Under the pieces are notes generated by a model, which was not told the DNA's origin, did not search any database, and worked only from the letters and a program-made list of their open reading frames with translations. A stretch of DNA of 64,000 nt from NCBI GenBank assembly GCA_031363055.1, contig JANLTP010000128.1, forward strand, positions 8,695-72,694, read 5' to 3'. The translations under genes and the position numbers were made by a program. This document shows positions 1 to 9,299 of this stretch, piece after piece. Position 1 is the first letter of the stretch. Each line of letters starts with the position of its first letter. This stretch comes from JANLTP01 sp031363055 (GTDB taxonomy: Bacteria; Pseudomonadota; Gammaproteobacteria; Burkholderiales; Burkholderiaceae_E).

Positions 1-2
1 AA

Positions 3-638
3 AAAGCCGTCAAGCACGCCATCAGCGGTCGAATGGGTAATTCCGGTCAGGCCTGTACAGCATCAAAACGAATTATTGTGGTTGCAGCGCTCGCCGACGC
101 ATTCTTGCAAAAGTTTCAGGCCGCAATGCTGAGCTTCAAGCCTGGCGACCCGATGGACCCGCAAACCACGCTGGCGCCTTTGTCCTCGGCACAGGCACTG
201 AAAACGCTTTTGGGTCAGGTCGATGTCGCCGTCAGCCACGGCGCCAAGGTGTTGATGGGTGGTCAACGCATCGCCGGTCAGAGCGGCGCATTCATGCAGC
301 CGACCATCCTGACACAAATCGATCACAAAAATCCGGCCTACAAGGAAGAGTTCTTCGGTCCGGTCGCTTTGTTCTTCCGCGTCGCCGATGCAGATGCGGC
401 GGTGGCGCTGGCCAACGACTCTCCATTCGGTCTGGGTGGATCCGTCTTTACCCAGGACATTGAACGCGGCAAACAGGTCGCCCGCAGCATCGATACCGGC
501 ATGGTGTTTATTAACTCCAGCGCCCTGTCGTCGCCCGAACTTCCGTTTGGTGGTGTGAAAAACTCCGGCTACGGTCGTGAGCTTTCCGGTGCGGGCATTC
601 AGGAATTCGTGAACAAGAAATTGATCCGGGTCAATTAA
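3..638 (+). CDS. NAD(P)-dependent aldehyde dehydrogenase, C-terminal part (cut by window start)
   Basis: The frame is open from the first bases of the window, so this is the 3' portion of a longer gene. It carries the catalytic cysteine motif GNSGQACTAS, then EEFFGPVALFF and the C-terminal FGGVKNSGYGRE signature of the aldehyde dehydrogenase superfamily, most like succinate-semialdehyde dehydrogenases. It would oxidise an aldehyde to its acid in the cytoplasm; the substrate cannot be told. The Met at 33 lies inside the catalytic domain and is not the real start. The ferritin-like gene follows 26 bp later and may share the transcript. Confidence 0.93.
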   Translation, partial: KAVKHAISGRMGNSGQACTASKRIIVVAALADAFLQKFQAAMLSFKPGDPMDPQTTLAPLSSAQALKTLLGQVDVAVSHGAKVLMGGQRIAGQSGAFMQPTILTQIDHKNPAYKEEFFGPVALFFRVADADAAVALANDSPFGLGGSVFTQDIERGKQVARSIDTGMVFINSSALSSPELPFGGVKNSGYGRELSGAGIQEFVNKKLIRVN

Positions 639-664
639 TCGAAACAGAACAAAGGGAGTACAGC

Positions 665-1219
665 ATGTCCACCAAGCAATCATTCAAGATCGATGTCGAC
701 GCACTACGCAAACGCGCCCGTCAGCATATTGACCAAGGGGCGGTCACTGACGGCTATAACGCCGACCGCGAGACAGTCATCGAGCTACTCAACAACTCAC
801 TCGCTACCGAGTTGGTGTGTGTCCTGCGCTACCGGCGACACCATTTCATGGCCAAAGGTATCCACTCCAAAAGTGTTGCCGATGAATTCATGGCTCACTC
901 CAAGGAGGAGTTGGGACATGCCGACGCGTTGGCAGAACGGATCGTGCAATTGGGCGGGGAGCCGGATTTCGCCCCTTCCGGCCTCGAAGAGCGCAGTCAC
1001 GCGCAATATGTAGTTGGCACCACGCTGACCGATATGATCAAGGAGAATCTGGTCGCTGAGCGAATTGCCATCGACAGTTACCGCGCGATCATTGAATATT
1101 TGACCGATCGCGACTCGACGACGCGGCGCATGCTCGAAGGAATACTGGCGGTCGAAGAAGAGCATGCCGATGAACTATCGGACTTGCTTGAGGGCCTGGG
1201 TCGACAAGCGCGAGCCTAG
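665..1219 (+). CDS. Ferritin-like / bacterioferritin-type protein
   Basis: 184 residues in the four-helix ferritin pattern. Metal-ligand-like positions are visible in ATELVCVLRYRRHHFMAKG (about residues 47-65), HSKEELGHAD (about 78-87) and AVEEEHADEL (about 161-170), the spaced E...ExxH motifs of a diiron centre. Its likely role is iron storage or protection from peroxide, which fits the catalase further along. AAGGGAG lies 7 bases before the ATG. The stop codon shares CTAG with the stop of the convergent response regulator. The subfamily (bacterioferritin, Dps-like or other) is not resolved. Confidence 0.85.
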   Translation: MSTKQSFKIDVDALRKRARQHIDQGAVTDGYNADRETVIELLNNSLATELVCVLRYRRHHFMAKGIHSKSVADEFMAHSKEELGHADALAERIVQLGGEPDFAPSGLEERSHAQYVVGTTLTDMIKENLVAERIAIDSYRAIIEYLTDRDSTTRRMLEGILAVEEEHADELSDLLEGLGRQARA

Positions 1220-1587
1220 CGTACCAACGGTGGCAGCAGTCTTCGCAGGGTTGCGGGCACCAGCGGTTTTTGGAAATAGTGATCAACTACCGCAAACGTA
1301 TTCGCAACCCGTGACTGTCGGGTATCCCAACCGGTCACGGCGATCAGAATGATGTCGTCCTTGTATCGCTCTCGCAAAATGGTTGCGAGCTCGTAGCCGT
1401 CAATGCCAGGCATACCAATGTCCAGCAAGACACAATGTGGGTGGTACTGCTCGATCAAGACGAGTGCTTGCGCACCGTCCTTTGCGGTCAGCACCGAATA
1501 GCCATCCAGCGAAAGCAGCGTTGCTATCGCTTGCGCACTATCCTCGTCGTCATCGACCACCACCACCTTGACCTCGTCCTCAGCCAT
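1216..1587 (-). CDS. Single-domain response regulator (CheY-like receiver)
   Basis: 123 residues, a receiver domain only. VVVVDDDED near residue 8 gives the acidic pocket, VLLDIGMPGIDG holds the phospho-accepting Asp (about residue 56), AVTGW the conserved Thr and YFQKP the conserved Lys-Pro. With no output domain it should act by protein contact or in a phosphorelay. No kinase is adjacent; the nearest is the CHASE3 kinase about 2.2 kb away. The gene converges on the ferritin-like gene with a 4 bp overlap and is divergent from the DUF4136 lipoprotein gene. Confidence 0.92.
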   Translation of the reverse strand: MAEDEVKVVVVDDDEDSAQAIATLLSLDGYSVLTAKDGAQALVLIEQYHPHCVLLDIGMPGIDGYELATILRERYKDDIILIAVTGWDTRQSRVANTFAVVDHYFQKPLVPATLRRLLPPLVR

Positions 1588-1664
1588 CGAAAACCCTGAA
1601 CTGCGTTATGAAAGCGGAATTATAGTGCAGTGTCTCGTGCCAGCGTTCGGCAACCTGTCCCTTG

Positions 1665-1710
1665 ACTTCACCCATAACTTCACCCATAACCTCATCCCTA
1701 ACCTTACCCA
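1665..1710. repeat. 12 bp tandem repeat, about 3.8 copies
   Basis: The unit acttcacccata occurs twice exactly (1665-1676, 1677-1688), then as acctcatcccta and a partial accttaccca. It lies upstream of the lipoprotein start chosen at 1727. Twelve bp keeps frame, so a start further upstream would add FTHN-type peptide repeats, but the lipoprotein signal argues against that. Confidence 0.85.
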
Positions 1711-1726
1711 GAAGCGGGGCCCAAGA

Positions 1727-2389
1727 ATGTTCAATAGATCATCCCTTTTAATGACCATCGTGCTGGCCGCCTCTACCTTCGCAACGGGCTGCGCAACACA
1801 ATTGACTACTCAGGTAACGGCGTTCCATCAACTCGAGGCAACGCCACAGCCGCTGGCTGGCAAGTCCTTCAAATTGCTGCCGACCGTTGAACAGTCGAAC
1901 AGTCTGGAGTTTCGCACTTATTCACGCACTATCGACGCCGCACTGGTGAATGCAGGACTCATCGAAGCTGTCAACGCTAACGCCGACTTGATTGTGGCCA
2001 TCTCCTATGGTGTTTCTCCTGCCTCCCCGGATGCATCGCCTCGCTCGGGTGCCGGCGTTGGTATTGGCTCCGGTGTCGGCCTGGGCGGCGGCGGAATCTC
2101 CATTGGTGTCGGTTTTCCGTTGGCGATTCTCTCAGGTGCCGGTGCGACCCCGAACTATCGTCGCGAACTGAAAGTAGTCATCGATCGGGCACCCAGTTCG
2201 AGCGCTCCTTCAGGCACGACCACTGTGAATCGAGTCTACGAAGCAACTGCCGTCAGCGAAGGCAAAGCCGCTTCAATTTCACCCGTTTTGCCGGCCATGC
2301 TGCAGGCGCTGTTCACCGACTTTCCCGGTAAAACCGGCCAGACACAGGTGATCCGAGTGGACTGCCCGGAAAACAAGCTCGACTGTTGA
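1727..2389 (+). CDS. DUF4136-type outer-membrane lipoprotein
   Basis: From the Met at 1727 the protein opens with a signal peptide (MFNRSSLLMTIVLAASTF) and a lipobox ending TGC at about residue 18, so it should be lipidated and exported. The rest matches DUF4136 proteins: residues around ATPQPLAGKSFKLLP, then a Gly-rich stretch (GVGIGSGVGLGGGGISIGVG) and a mixed beta C terminus. The longer frame from 1568 would bury the signal peptide behind tandem repeats, so 1727 is preferred although its ribosome site is weak. Function of the family is unknown. It converges on the phospholipase D-type gene, 22 bp away. Confidence 0.8.
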   Translation: MFNRSSLLMTIVLAASTFATGCATQLTTQVTAFHQLEATPQPLAGKSFKLLPTVEQSNSLEFRTYSRTIDAALVNAGLIEAVNANADLIVAISYGVSPASPDASPRSGAGVGIGSGVGLGGGGISIGVGFPLAILSGAGATPNYRRELKVVIDRAPSSSAPSGTTTVNRVYEATAVSEGKAASISPVLPAMLQALFTDFPGKTGQTQVIRVDCPENKLDC

Positions 2390-2411
2390 GCATTCAGCTC
2401 GGCGGGTCCGT

Positions 2412-3791
2412 TCAGAGCCAATACTGCCATATCCGGCTCAGTGATTCCTTGAGTCGTTGCGCAAGCGGTCTTTGCTGCCAGCGTTCAAGCGTGAGTTCGT
2501 GCGATTGTGCGACATCGTCATCGAACGATTTGCGCATGCGCACACCAAATTCGGCACCCAGAACCACGGCATTGACTTCCTGATTGTGCAGAAAACTGCG
2601 CCAGTCCATATTGCTGGAACCGACCATCGACCAAACTCCGTCAATCAGCGCAGTCTTGGCATGCAGGAAGGCATTCTGGCGTTCATATAACTTGACGCCA
2701 GCGCTCAACAGTTCATCGTAGTAAGAGCTGCCTGCGTGATAAGTGAGCCGGGAATCCGAGGTCGCCGGCAGCACCAGTTTGACCTCGACGCCACGACCGA
2801 CGGCCGCTTTGATCGCGCTCAACATCTGCGGGTCGGGTACAAAATAGGCAGTGGTCAGCAGGACGTCTCGCGCAGCCGCATTGATCGCCGAAATCAAGGT
2901 CGCATAAACCTGGCTGTATGACTCTTCAGGGGAACTGCCGATCGCGTGAACAATACTGCGGCCTTGCGCTGTCAGCACTGGAAAATAGTTGCGCCGACTC
3001 AAGGTGGCACCTTTCTGGGCTTCCCAGGTATCAAGGAACATCTTTTGGAACTCGGCGACCACCGGGCCATCGATCATCAAGTCAGTATCGCGCCAAGGCA
3101 GCCCGCTGACGTCCGCTTCATGGGTTCGCGCCTTGAGCGAACTGCCGGAATAGACATTACTGATGTTGATACCGCCCAGAAACACTCGCTTGCCATCGGT
3201 AACCAGCAATTTGCGATGATCCCGCTGATTCAATTCCCAGCCACGCCTCAGCTTCTTGGGGTTGATGGGATTGAATTCGAGCAAGCCGATACCCGCATCT
3301 CTGAGCCGATCAAAAAACGCGCTCGGCGTGTTCAGCGTGCCAACGCTATCGTAAATCAGATTGACCTGAACGCCCTGGCGCTGCTTCTCTATCAACACAT
3401 CCGCAAATCGCCGACCCACATCATCGTCTTCAAGGATATAGGTTTCCATGTTGATGTGATCTTGCGCGGCTTGAATCGCCGCGAACATGGCCTGGTAGGT
3501 GCTGGGCCCATCCTGAAGCAACTGCACCGCATTGCCGGCAATCAACGGACTGTCCGAGATCGCTTGCTCGAAAGCTAGATGGCGCTCCAGTAGATCGGTC
3601 TGCCGACCCTTATCGCGCAGACCGAGCAGAATTTCCTGACTTCGTTTCGCTGACAAAGGTCCACGCGAGCTCTTGATTCGCGGCTCTGATGGCTGGCCTG
3701 TTGTGTCGCTCGACACAGTCGGCAGCGTCGAACAGGCGCCGAGCAATACGCAGCACAACAGGACCAACAAACGAGTCAATTGACAACTCAT
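2412..3791 (-). CDS. Phospholipase D superfamily lipoprotein, cardiolipin synthase-like
   Basis: 459 residues with an N-terminal lipoprotein signal (LLVLLCCVLLGAC). Two HKD motifs are visible: HRKLLVTDGKRVFLGG near residue 190 and HAKTALIDGVWSMVGSSN near residue 378. These catalyse phosphatidyl transfer or phosphodiester cleavage. The layout resembles ClsC/YmdC-type cardiolipin synthases, but the lipobox suggests an exported enzyme. It starts 8 bp after the histidine kinase stop on the same strand, so the two are probably co-transcribed, linking envelope lipid change to a signalling system. Cardiolipin synthase is the best guess, not proven. Confidence 0.85.
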   Translation of the reverse strand: MSCQLTRLLVLLCCVLLGACSTLPTVSSDTTGQPSEPRIKSSRGPLSAKRSQEILLGLRDKGRQTDLLERHLAFEQAISDSPLIAGNAVQLLQDGPSTYQAMFAAIQAAQDHINMETYILEDDDVGRRFADVLIEKQRQGVQVNLIYDSVGTLNTPSAFFDRLRDAGIGLLEFNPINPKKLRRGWELNQRDHRKLLVTDGKRVFLGGINISNVYSGSSLKARTHEADVSGLPWRDTDLMIDGPVVAEFQKMFLDTWEAQKGATLSRRNYFPVLTAQGRSIVHAIGSSPEESYSQVYATLISAINAAARDVLLTTAYFVPDPQMLSAIKAAVGRGVEVKLVLPATSDSRLTYHAGSSYYDELLSAGVKLYERQNAFLHAKTALIDGVWSMVGSSNMDWRSFLHNQEVNAVVLGAEFGVRMRKSFDDDVAQSHELTLERWQQRPLAQRLKESLSRIWQYWL

Positions 3792-3799
3792 TTCAGGCG

Positions 3800-5200
3800 T
3801 TACGCCGTTTCAGTGGCCGCTGGTTGCGCGCTCAACGGAACCCAGGCGACGATTCGTGTGCCGTTATTCGGCTTCGAGTCAATTTGCATCTCGCCGCCTT
3901 CGGTCTCCACCCGAAAGCGCATCCCGGTCAAGCCGTGGGTGCTCGAGCGCCGGTCCATGACGTTAAAGCCTCGACCGTTATCGGCCACCGAGATCCACGC
4001 GCGATCGCTTTCGGAACGCAGACTGATCCTCACTTCGGTTGCGCCGGCATATTTTGAAATATTCGTGAGCGACTCCTGAATCATTCGGTAGATCGTGATC
4101 TGTACTGCCTCGGTCACCGCCACTGGCGATAACTCGTCAAACACCCGAATACCGCTGCGTGCAGAAAATTCACGTATCTGGATCTCGAGCGCCGCCACCA
4201 AGCCCAGATTGCTGAGCGATGAGGGCCGCAGACTCTCGATAATCTCGCGCTTTAACGCAATGCCCAAATTAACGGTCTCGTTCAAGTGCGCGATCCGGGA
4301 TTCAACGTCCGGTGTCATCGCGCCGATGGCCCGCTTCAGGCGCGCAATATCGAGTTTGGCGGCGGTTAGCAGGGCACCCAATTCGTCATGCAATTCGCGC
4401 GATAGTTTGCCACGCTCGTCCTCGCGCGCTGACTGCAAGTGTTTGGCCAGATCGGTGAGTTCGGCGGTCCGGCTGGTCACCTCGGTTTCGAGCAAATCGC
4501 GCTCGTTCTGTACTACATCGGAATGTCGTTGTTGCTGACGATCGGTCAGGTTGACTTGTCGCAGAAACAGCAGGATCGCCAGGACGCCAAGGCCGGTCAT
4601 GACGTTAAATCCGATCCGTGTTCGGCGCAAGGTGTCAAAGATGTCCTGGCGCTCGCGGACGACCCGTTCAGACTCAATAGCCAGCAACTTTTCCGACAAT
4701 GTTCGGATGGTTTCCATACTTCGATTGCCATCCCCTGTCTGAATCAAGGCCTTCCAGGCGTCGTGATTGCCGACATCGAAAAAATTGATCGAATCGGCTA
4801 GTCCGGATTGCTTCGCCTTGATCTGGACCTTGATATCGGCGATGACCGGCAACGCCTCGGCGTCGTCGCCGTAATAATTCGTGATCCATTTGATTGATTG
4901 GTCAATATTGACGAAGGCGTCCTGATACGGCTTCAGATATTGCCGGTTGGCCGTCAGCAAATATCCACGCTGGCCCGTCTCGGCGTCAACCAGTGAACGC
5001 CACAGGGTTTGAATGTTGGTTCGTGCTTCGCCTCGGCGTCCGAGATTTTCGAGTGCATCGCTCGATTCGCGGTAAGATACTTCGTTGATGGTTACCACGA
5101 CCAAGGCGAGGAGCGCAGCGAGCAATATGGTCCACAAGCTGCGACTCCGTCGAGCCAGCATTCTCTTCACTGTCTCCAACCCATTTGTTGTTTGTTCCAT
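3800..5200 (-). CDS. CHASE3-domain sensor histidine kinase, NarX/DegS class
   Basis: 466 residues. TM1 at about 22-40, a CHASE3 extracytoplasmic domain at about 45-185 (VDAETGQRGYLLTANRQYL), TM2 at about 196-214, a coiled coil, a HisKA_3 dimerisation box with RELHDELGALL (His about 271), and an HATPase domain with VADNGRGFNV near the C terminus. It should autophosphorylate and hand phosphate to a LuxR-type regulator; the divergent gene at 5221 is the obvious partner. The two start codons are only 20 bp apart, so each promoter must lie inside the other's coding region. The signal sensed is unknown. Confidence 0.93.
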   Translation of the reverse strand: MEQTTNGLETVKRMLARRSRSLWTILLAALLALVVVTINEVSYRESSDALENLGRRGEARTNIQTLWRSLVDAETGQRGYLLTANRQYLKPYQDAFVNIDQSIKWITNYYGDDAEALPVIADIKVQIKAKQSGLADSINFFDVGNHDAWKALIQTGDGNRSMETIRTLSEKLLAIESERVVRERQDIFDTLRRTRIGFNVMTGLGVLAILLFLRQVNLTDRQQQRHSDVVQNERDLLETEVTSRTAELTDLAKHLQSAREDERGKLSRELHDELGALLTAAKLDIARLKRAIGAMTPDVESRIAHLNETVNLGIALKREIIESLRPSSLSNLGLVAALEIQIREFSARSGIRVFDELSPVAVTEAVQITIYRMIQESLTNISKYAGATEVRISLRSESDRAWISVADNGRGFNVMDRRSSTHGLTGMRFRVETEGGEMQIDSKPNNGTRIVAWVPLSAQPAATETA

Positions 5201-5220
5201 CCCAGCCTCAGGAGTTACCC

Positions 5221-5853
5221 GTGATCAGAGTTGCAATTGTTGACGACCACGCCATTGTCCGCGCCGGCCTGCGACAATTCCTGGCCGAGTTCATCGACCT
5301 GCGCGTCGTTGCCGAAGCCTCGAACGGCCGCGAGGCGCTCGACATCGTGCGTAATGAACTCGCCGACGTGATCCTGCTCGATATTTCGATGCCCGATCAA
5401 AGCGGCGTCGATGCTCTGGCGGCGATCAAGGCACGTGCGCCGGATTTGCCTGTATTGATTCTCAGCAGTTTTCCCGAGGAACATTATGCAATGACCTTGA
5501 TTCGCCAAGGCGCGGCCGGCTATCTTCGAAAAGATTGTGATCCCGAGGAAATCGCAAAAGCCATTCGTACGGTGGCACTCGGTCGACGCTACATTACCGG
5601 CGCGCTTGCCGAACGCCTGGCAGCGGGCCTGATGAACGTCGACGACAAACCGCTTCATGAACAGCTCTCTGAGCGCGAGTTTCAGGTGTTTTTGCGATTG
5701 GCCAAAGGCGAGACAATCGGTCATATTGCTGAAAGTATTTTTCTCAGTGTCAAGACGGTATCGACTTATCGTACCCGATTGATGGAAAAAATGGCTCTCG
5801 AATCGAATAGTGACTTGACCTACTACGCGCTCAAGAACGGCTTGATTCAATAG
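5221..5853 (+). CDS. LuxR/FixJ-family response regulator
   Basis: Receiver domain from VAIVDDHAIVRAGL, phospho-Asp in VILLDISMPDQSG, conserved Lys in AAGYLRKDCDPEE, then a LuxR-type helix-turn-helix at about 145-200 (LSEREFQVFLRLAKGETIGHIAESIFLSVKT in two halves). The start chosen is GTG 5221, preceded by CAGGAG; the ATG at 5185 would overlap the kinase start codon region and add an unconserved tail. It should be phosphorylated by the divergent CHASE3 kinase and act as a transcription regulator. It ends 8 bp from the convergent receiver gene. Confidence 0.92.
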   Translation: MIRVAIVDDHAIVRAGLRQFLAEFIDLRVVAEASNGREALDIVRNELADVILLDISMPDQSGVDALAAIKARAPDLPVLILSSFPEEHYAMTLIRQGAAGYLRKDCDPEEIAKAIRTVALGRRYITGALAERLAAGLMNVDDKPLHEQLSEREFQVFLRLAKGETIGHIAESIFLSVKTVSTYRTRLMEKMALESNSDLTYYALKNGLIQ

Positions 5854-5860
5854 GTTTGGT

Positions 5861-6418
5861 TTAATGAGCTCCGGGCGAATGGCCGCAACCTTTTGAGTCG
5901 CGGTTATCGTGGGCAAGTCGCACACAATATTCGATCAGATCATCAATCTGATTCGACTTGTCGAACACCCGATCGGCGCCCAGTTTCAGACACCGATCAC
6001 GCATGTCGTCAGTCGCATAATTAGTCAGAATGACGCGCTTGCCATGGTGCTTGAGTTGCATCGCTGCCCGAAGCACTCCAAGGCCGGAACCGGATTTGAG
6101 AAAAATATCGATGATTACCAAGTCCCAGAGGTTTGCCGGAGCATGTAGCCAAAGCCGGGCTGCCGACTCATCCGCCGCCGAGCCGACGACCAGAACGGGA
6201 GCGAGTTCTTCCAGGGTAGCCTTGAGATTATCAAGAATTACCGGACTGTCTTCCACGATGAACAGCTTCGCCGGTTCAAGTGGACATGCCTTCGGGTCAA
6301 CGCACAAAGGTCCGTCGCTTCGCAATGAATTTCCGATATCGCCAGCAGTCAAGAAACAGCGACGAACCTCATTATGCGGATCTTTGGTACCCACGGGTGT
6401 AGCTTCAACTGCCGACAT
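5861..6418 (-). CDS. Response regulator, receiver domain only with N-terminal extension
   Basis: 185 residues. After about 45 unmatched residues a receiver domain runs from LFIVEDSPVILDNL, with the phospho-Asp in DLVIIDIFLKSGSGLG and the Lys in VFDKSNQIDDLIEYC. No DNA-binding domain follows, so it is a CheY-like or relay protein. It begins 15 bp after the catalase stop on the same strand and probably reads from the catalase transcript, tying it to oxidative or stationary-phase stress. It may be a third partner of the neighbouring kinase; that is inference. Confidence 0.88.
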   Translation of the reverse strand: MSAVEATPVGTKDPHNEVRRCFLTAGDIGNSLRSDGPLCVDPKACPLEPAKLFIVEDSPVILDNLKATLEELAPVLVVGSAADESAARLWLHAPANLWDLVIIDIFLKSGSGLGVLRAAMQLKHHGKRVILTNYATDDMRDRCLKLGADRVFDKSNQIDDLIEYCVRLAHDNRDSKGCGHSPGAH

Positions 6419-6433
6419 GACGTAAGCGTTTTC

Positions 6434-8731
6434 CTACGCCGGGATCACGTCGAGATTGGCGCGTTCCCAGTGGCGGTGTTTGGCAATCGCCGCGATGAAG
6501 TCGGCCAGGAACTCCTTCGAGGCGGTGTCTGATCCAGACAGTACCACCCCAGCCTGGGGCTGCGAAACGCCCGATTGCGTCGAAGCCGTAATCCCCAGAC
6601 TGCCGCCCAGCAGGGCCGCTCCGGAGGCGAGCGCCGCAATCGCCTTGCAATGCTTGTACGCTTCCAGCACAAAGAGCACGGCAGCGCCATTGCGGGCCAG
6701 CGAGGCCGCAGCGGTGCCCAGCGACGGCAGCAGTACCGCATCAAAGACGACGGACGGGGTGGTTGCGAGGCTGGCGTCGACCGCCATGGCGGTACCCTGC
6801 GCAGTCTGGACATCGCTCAGCGTAGCGGCGAGTAATTTGACTTCGATACCTGCCTTGACCAAGGCCTTGCGAATGCTCTGAACGTCGACGCCATCGATAC
6901 CGTCGGCAACCAGTATCGCGACCTTGCGGGTCGCTGCCGTACCTGCGGCGGAAACATGCATGCTGAGCGCCGCTGAGGCGGTTACCTCAACATGCTCATG
7001 GCCCTTTCGATAGCCGGCCCGCAGCGTTGCTCTGAGGGCGTCCGGGGCGGCAATGCCCAGCGGCGCGCAGACCCGCTCAGCCAGGGTCACATCGACATGC
7101 GCAAGGTTATCGACCATCCTCTGGCGGATCTCCGGCGTCTCGAGCTTGGCCAACTCAAACTGAAAGGCGCTGACCAAATGGTCCTGTTCGAACGCTGACT
7201 GGCTGATCCAGAACATTCGGGCCTGCGAGAAATGGTCATCGAAGGAGGCGCTGCGTTGACGCAGTTTCGGCGACTCGAGCAGCTCCGGAAAACTGCTGAA
7301 GCGTGGTTCCAGCGACCGGGCGCCATCGAGCCGAAATTCGGCCCCGCTAGCCAGCGTATTGGGCTCGTAAGCGACGCGGCCCGTGCCGATCAATTGCCGA
7401 TGAACACCATCGCGCTGAAAGTTATGAAAAGGGCAAACGCCCTTGTTAATCGGTATTTCATGAAAGTTCGGGCCACCCAGACGCGATAACTGGGTATCGG
7501 TATAGGAGAACAGTCGGCCTTGCAGTAACGGATCGTTTGAAAGATCGATGCCGGGTACCAAATGGCCCGGGTGAAACGCAACCTGTTCGGTTTCCGCGAA
7601 GAAATTCTCCGGGTTACGATTCAGCACCATTTTGCCGATTCGACGTACCGGCACCAGCTCTTCAGGAATCAATTTGGTCGGATCGAGCAGATCGAAAGCA
7701 AACTTGTGTTCATCGGCCTCGGGTACGATCTGAACACCGAGTTCCCACTCGGGAAAGTTACCGTGTTCGATGACCTCCCACAGATCGCGCCGGTGAAAGT
7801 CCGAGTCCTTGCCCGCCAACTTTTGCGCTTCATCCCAGGCCAGCGCGTGCACCCCGAGCTTCGGTTTCCAGTGAAACTTGACGAAGTGCGAATGCCCCTT
7901 CTCATTGATGAAGCGAAACGTATGGACACCAAAGCCTTCCATCATTCGAAAGCTGCGCGGTATGGCGCGATCCGACATGACCCACATCAGCATATGGGTT
8001 GACTCTGGCATCAAGGAGACGAAGTCCCAAAACGTATCATGTGCGCTGGCCGCCTGCGGCATTTCATGATGTGGCTCCGGTTTGACGGCATGAATGAGAT
8101 CCGGAAATTTGATGGCGTCCTGGATGAAGAAGACCGGGATATTGTTGCCCACCAGGTCGTAGTTACCTTCTTGCGTGTAAAACTTGACCGCAAAACCGCG
8201 CGCATCACGCGCCGTATCAGCCGATCCGCGTGAGCCTGCCACGGTCGAAAAACGCACGAACACGGGCGTTTTCACGGTAGTGTCAGTCAGAAAACCGGCG
8301 CAGGTCAGATCTTCAAGCGATTCGTAGAGTTCGAAGTACCCGTGAGCACCGGCACCGCGCGCATGCACTGCGCGTTCCGGAATTCGCTCGTGATCAAAGT
8401 GCGTAATCTTCTCGCGCAATATAAAGTCTTCAAGCAGGGTCGGGCCGCGCGGGCCAGCCTTCAGCGAGTTGTGATTGTCCTGCAGCCTGAGCCCCTGATT
8501 GGTCGTCAGGAAATCCCGTGGGCCCGCCAGCGACGACGCTAACGCCTGCTGTTTCGCATCGACGTCGTTGCCATCCAAAACGGCCGCAACGGCAGCCTCG
8601 CTGATCGGAGCCGAGACAGCCGGCGTAGTCGCGACCTTCCCGGGCGGGGGCGACCCTTCACTGGTGAAATCTCGCTGCTCTTGCGCCAGGCTCTTGGTGC
8701 CCGGCGGCACGGCGGACATTTTCTTGCTCAT
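6434..8731 (-). CDS. katE: Large-subunit catalase HPII (hydroperoxidase II)
   Basis: 765 residues, the size of clade 2 large-subunit catalases. The catalytic His lies in RIPERAVHARGAGAHG (His about 123), the distal Asn region in FFIQDAIKFPDLIH, and the proximal haem Tyr in RLFSYTDTQLSRLGG (about residue 410). The last 150 or so residues form the flavodoxin/GATase-like C-terminal domain (KVAILVADGIDGVDV). It breaks down hydrogen peroxide in the cytoplasm. The BON-domain gene lies upstream on the same strand, 75 bp away, and a receiver gene follows within 15 bp. Confidence 0.96.
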   Translation of the reverse strand: MSKKMSAVPPGTKSLAQEQRDFTSEGSPPPGKVATTPAVSAPISEAAVAAVLDGNDVDAKQQALASSLAGPRDFLTTNQGLRLQDNHNSLKAGPRGPTLLEDFILREKITHFDHERIPERAVHARGAGAHGYFELYESLEDLTCAGFLTDTTVKTPVFVRFSTVAGSRGSADTARDARGFAVKFYTQEGNYDLVGNNIPVFFIQDAIKFPDLIHAVKPEPHHEMPQAASAHDTFWDFVSLMPESTHMLMWVMSDRAIPRSFRMMEGFGVHTFRFINEKGHSHFVKFHWKPKLGVHALAWDEAQKLAGKDSDFHRRDLWEVIEHGNFPEWELGVQIVPEADEHKFAFDLLDPTKLIPEELVPVRRIGKMVLNRNPENFFAETEQVAFHPGHLVPGIDLSNDPLLQGRLFSYTDTQLSRLGGPNFHEIPINKGVCPFHNFQRDGVHRQLIGTGRVAYEPNTLASGAEFRLDGARSLEPRFSSFPELLESPKLRQRSASFDDHFSQARMFWISQSAFEQDHLVSAFQFELAKLETPEIRQRMVDNLAHVDVTLAERVCAPLGIAAPDALRATLRAGYRKGHEHVEVTASAALSMHVSAAGTAATRKVAILVADGIDGVDVQSIRKALVKAGIEVKLLAATLSDVQTAQGTAMAVDASLATTPSVVFDAVLLPSLGTAAASLARNGAAVLFVLEAYKHCKAIAALASGAALLGGSLGITASTQSGVSQPQAGVVLSGSDTASKEFLADFIAAIAKHRHWERANLDVIPA

Positions 8732-8806
8732 CGGTTGATCCTTAAAACGAAAGACTCGGGCAAGGTCTGCGACCTTGCGCCGATTTACTTAACTTTCCTT
8801 TAATGC

Positions 8807-9118
8807 CTATTTGAGGCGCATGTCGTCCTTGACCGACTTCACGCCGCCAACGCCACGCGCCACGCTTACCGCCTGGTCCTTGGCAGCCTTGCTGCTGACA
8901 AAGCCGCTCAATTGAACAATGCCCTTGAAGGTTTCGACATTGATCTCGGCAACCTTCAGATTGGGTTCGGCCAAAATGGCCGTCTTGACCTTGGTGGTAA
9001 TCAGACTGTCATCAACATATTCGCCGGTACCCTCGCTGGTGGCGGTTGAGGCGCAGCCCATGACGGTGGCGAGAACTAGGGCTGCGAGCATTGACCAGAT
9101 GTATTTTGACGTTTTCAT
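8807..9118 (-). CDS. BON-domain lipoprotein (OsmY-like)
   Basis: Starting at 9118 the product has a lipoprotein signal (MKTSKYIWSMLAALVLATVMGC, Cys about 22) and one BON domain (DDSLITTKVKTAILAEPNLKVAEINVE, then GIVQLSGFVSSKAAKDQAV). BON domains bind membranes or phospholipids, and OsmY-like proteins protect the envelope in osmotic and stationary-phase stress. The longer frame from 9217 places the signal peptide inside the protein and is rejected. It sits upstream of katE on the same strand, compatible with one stress operon. Confidence 0.9.
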   Translation of the reverse strand: MKTSKYIWSMLAALVLATVMGCASTATSEGTGEYVDDSLITTKVKTAILAEPNLKVAEINVETFKGIVQLSGFVSSKAAKDQAVSVARGVGGVKSVKDDMRLK

Positions 9119-9299
9119 GTTTTTGCCTTTCAAGCAAGATTGAGTGGAACAGACTGCAGGGTGAAGTTGTCGAGCCGCGTTGTTGGATGCGAATCGGGGG
9201 AACAAGATGTGATCCATTGACTGTTGAATAACGAGAAGCTTAGAGACCGAAATTATTCACGTCGGTGCGTTGGCACACATAGCGGGTACTAAAATTTAT

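Noticed and set aside
63..683. 206-codon minus-strand frame opposite the aldehyde dehydrogenase
   Set aside because: The plus-strand frame has the complete ALDH signatures; the antisense product has no recognisable fold.
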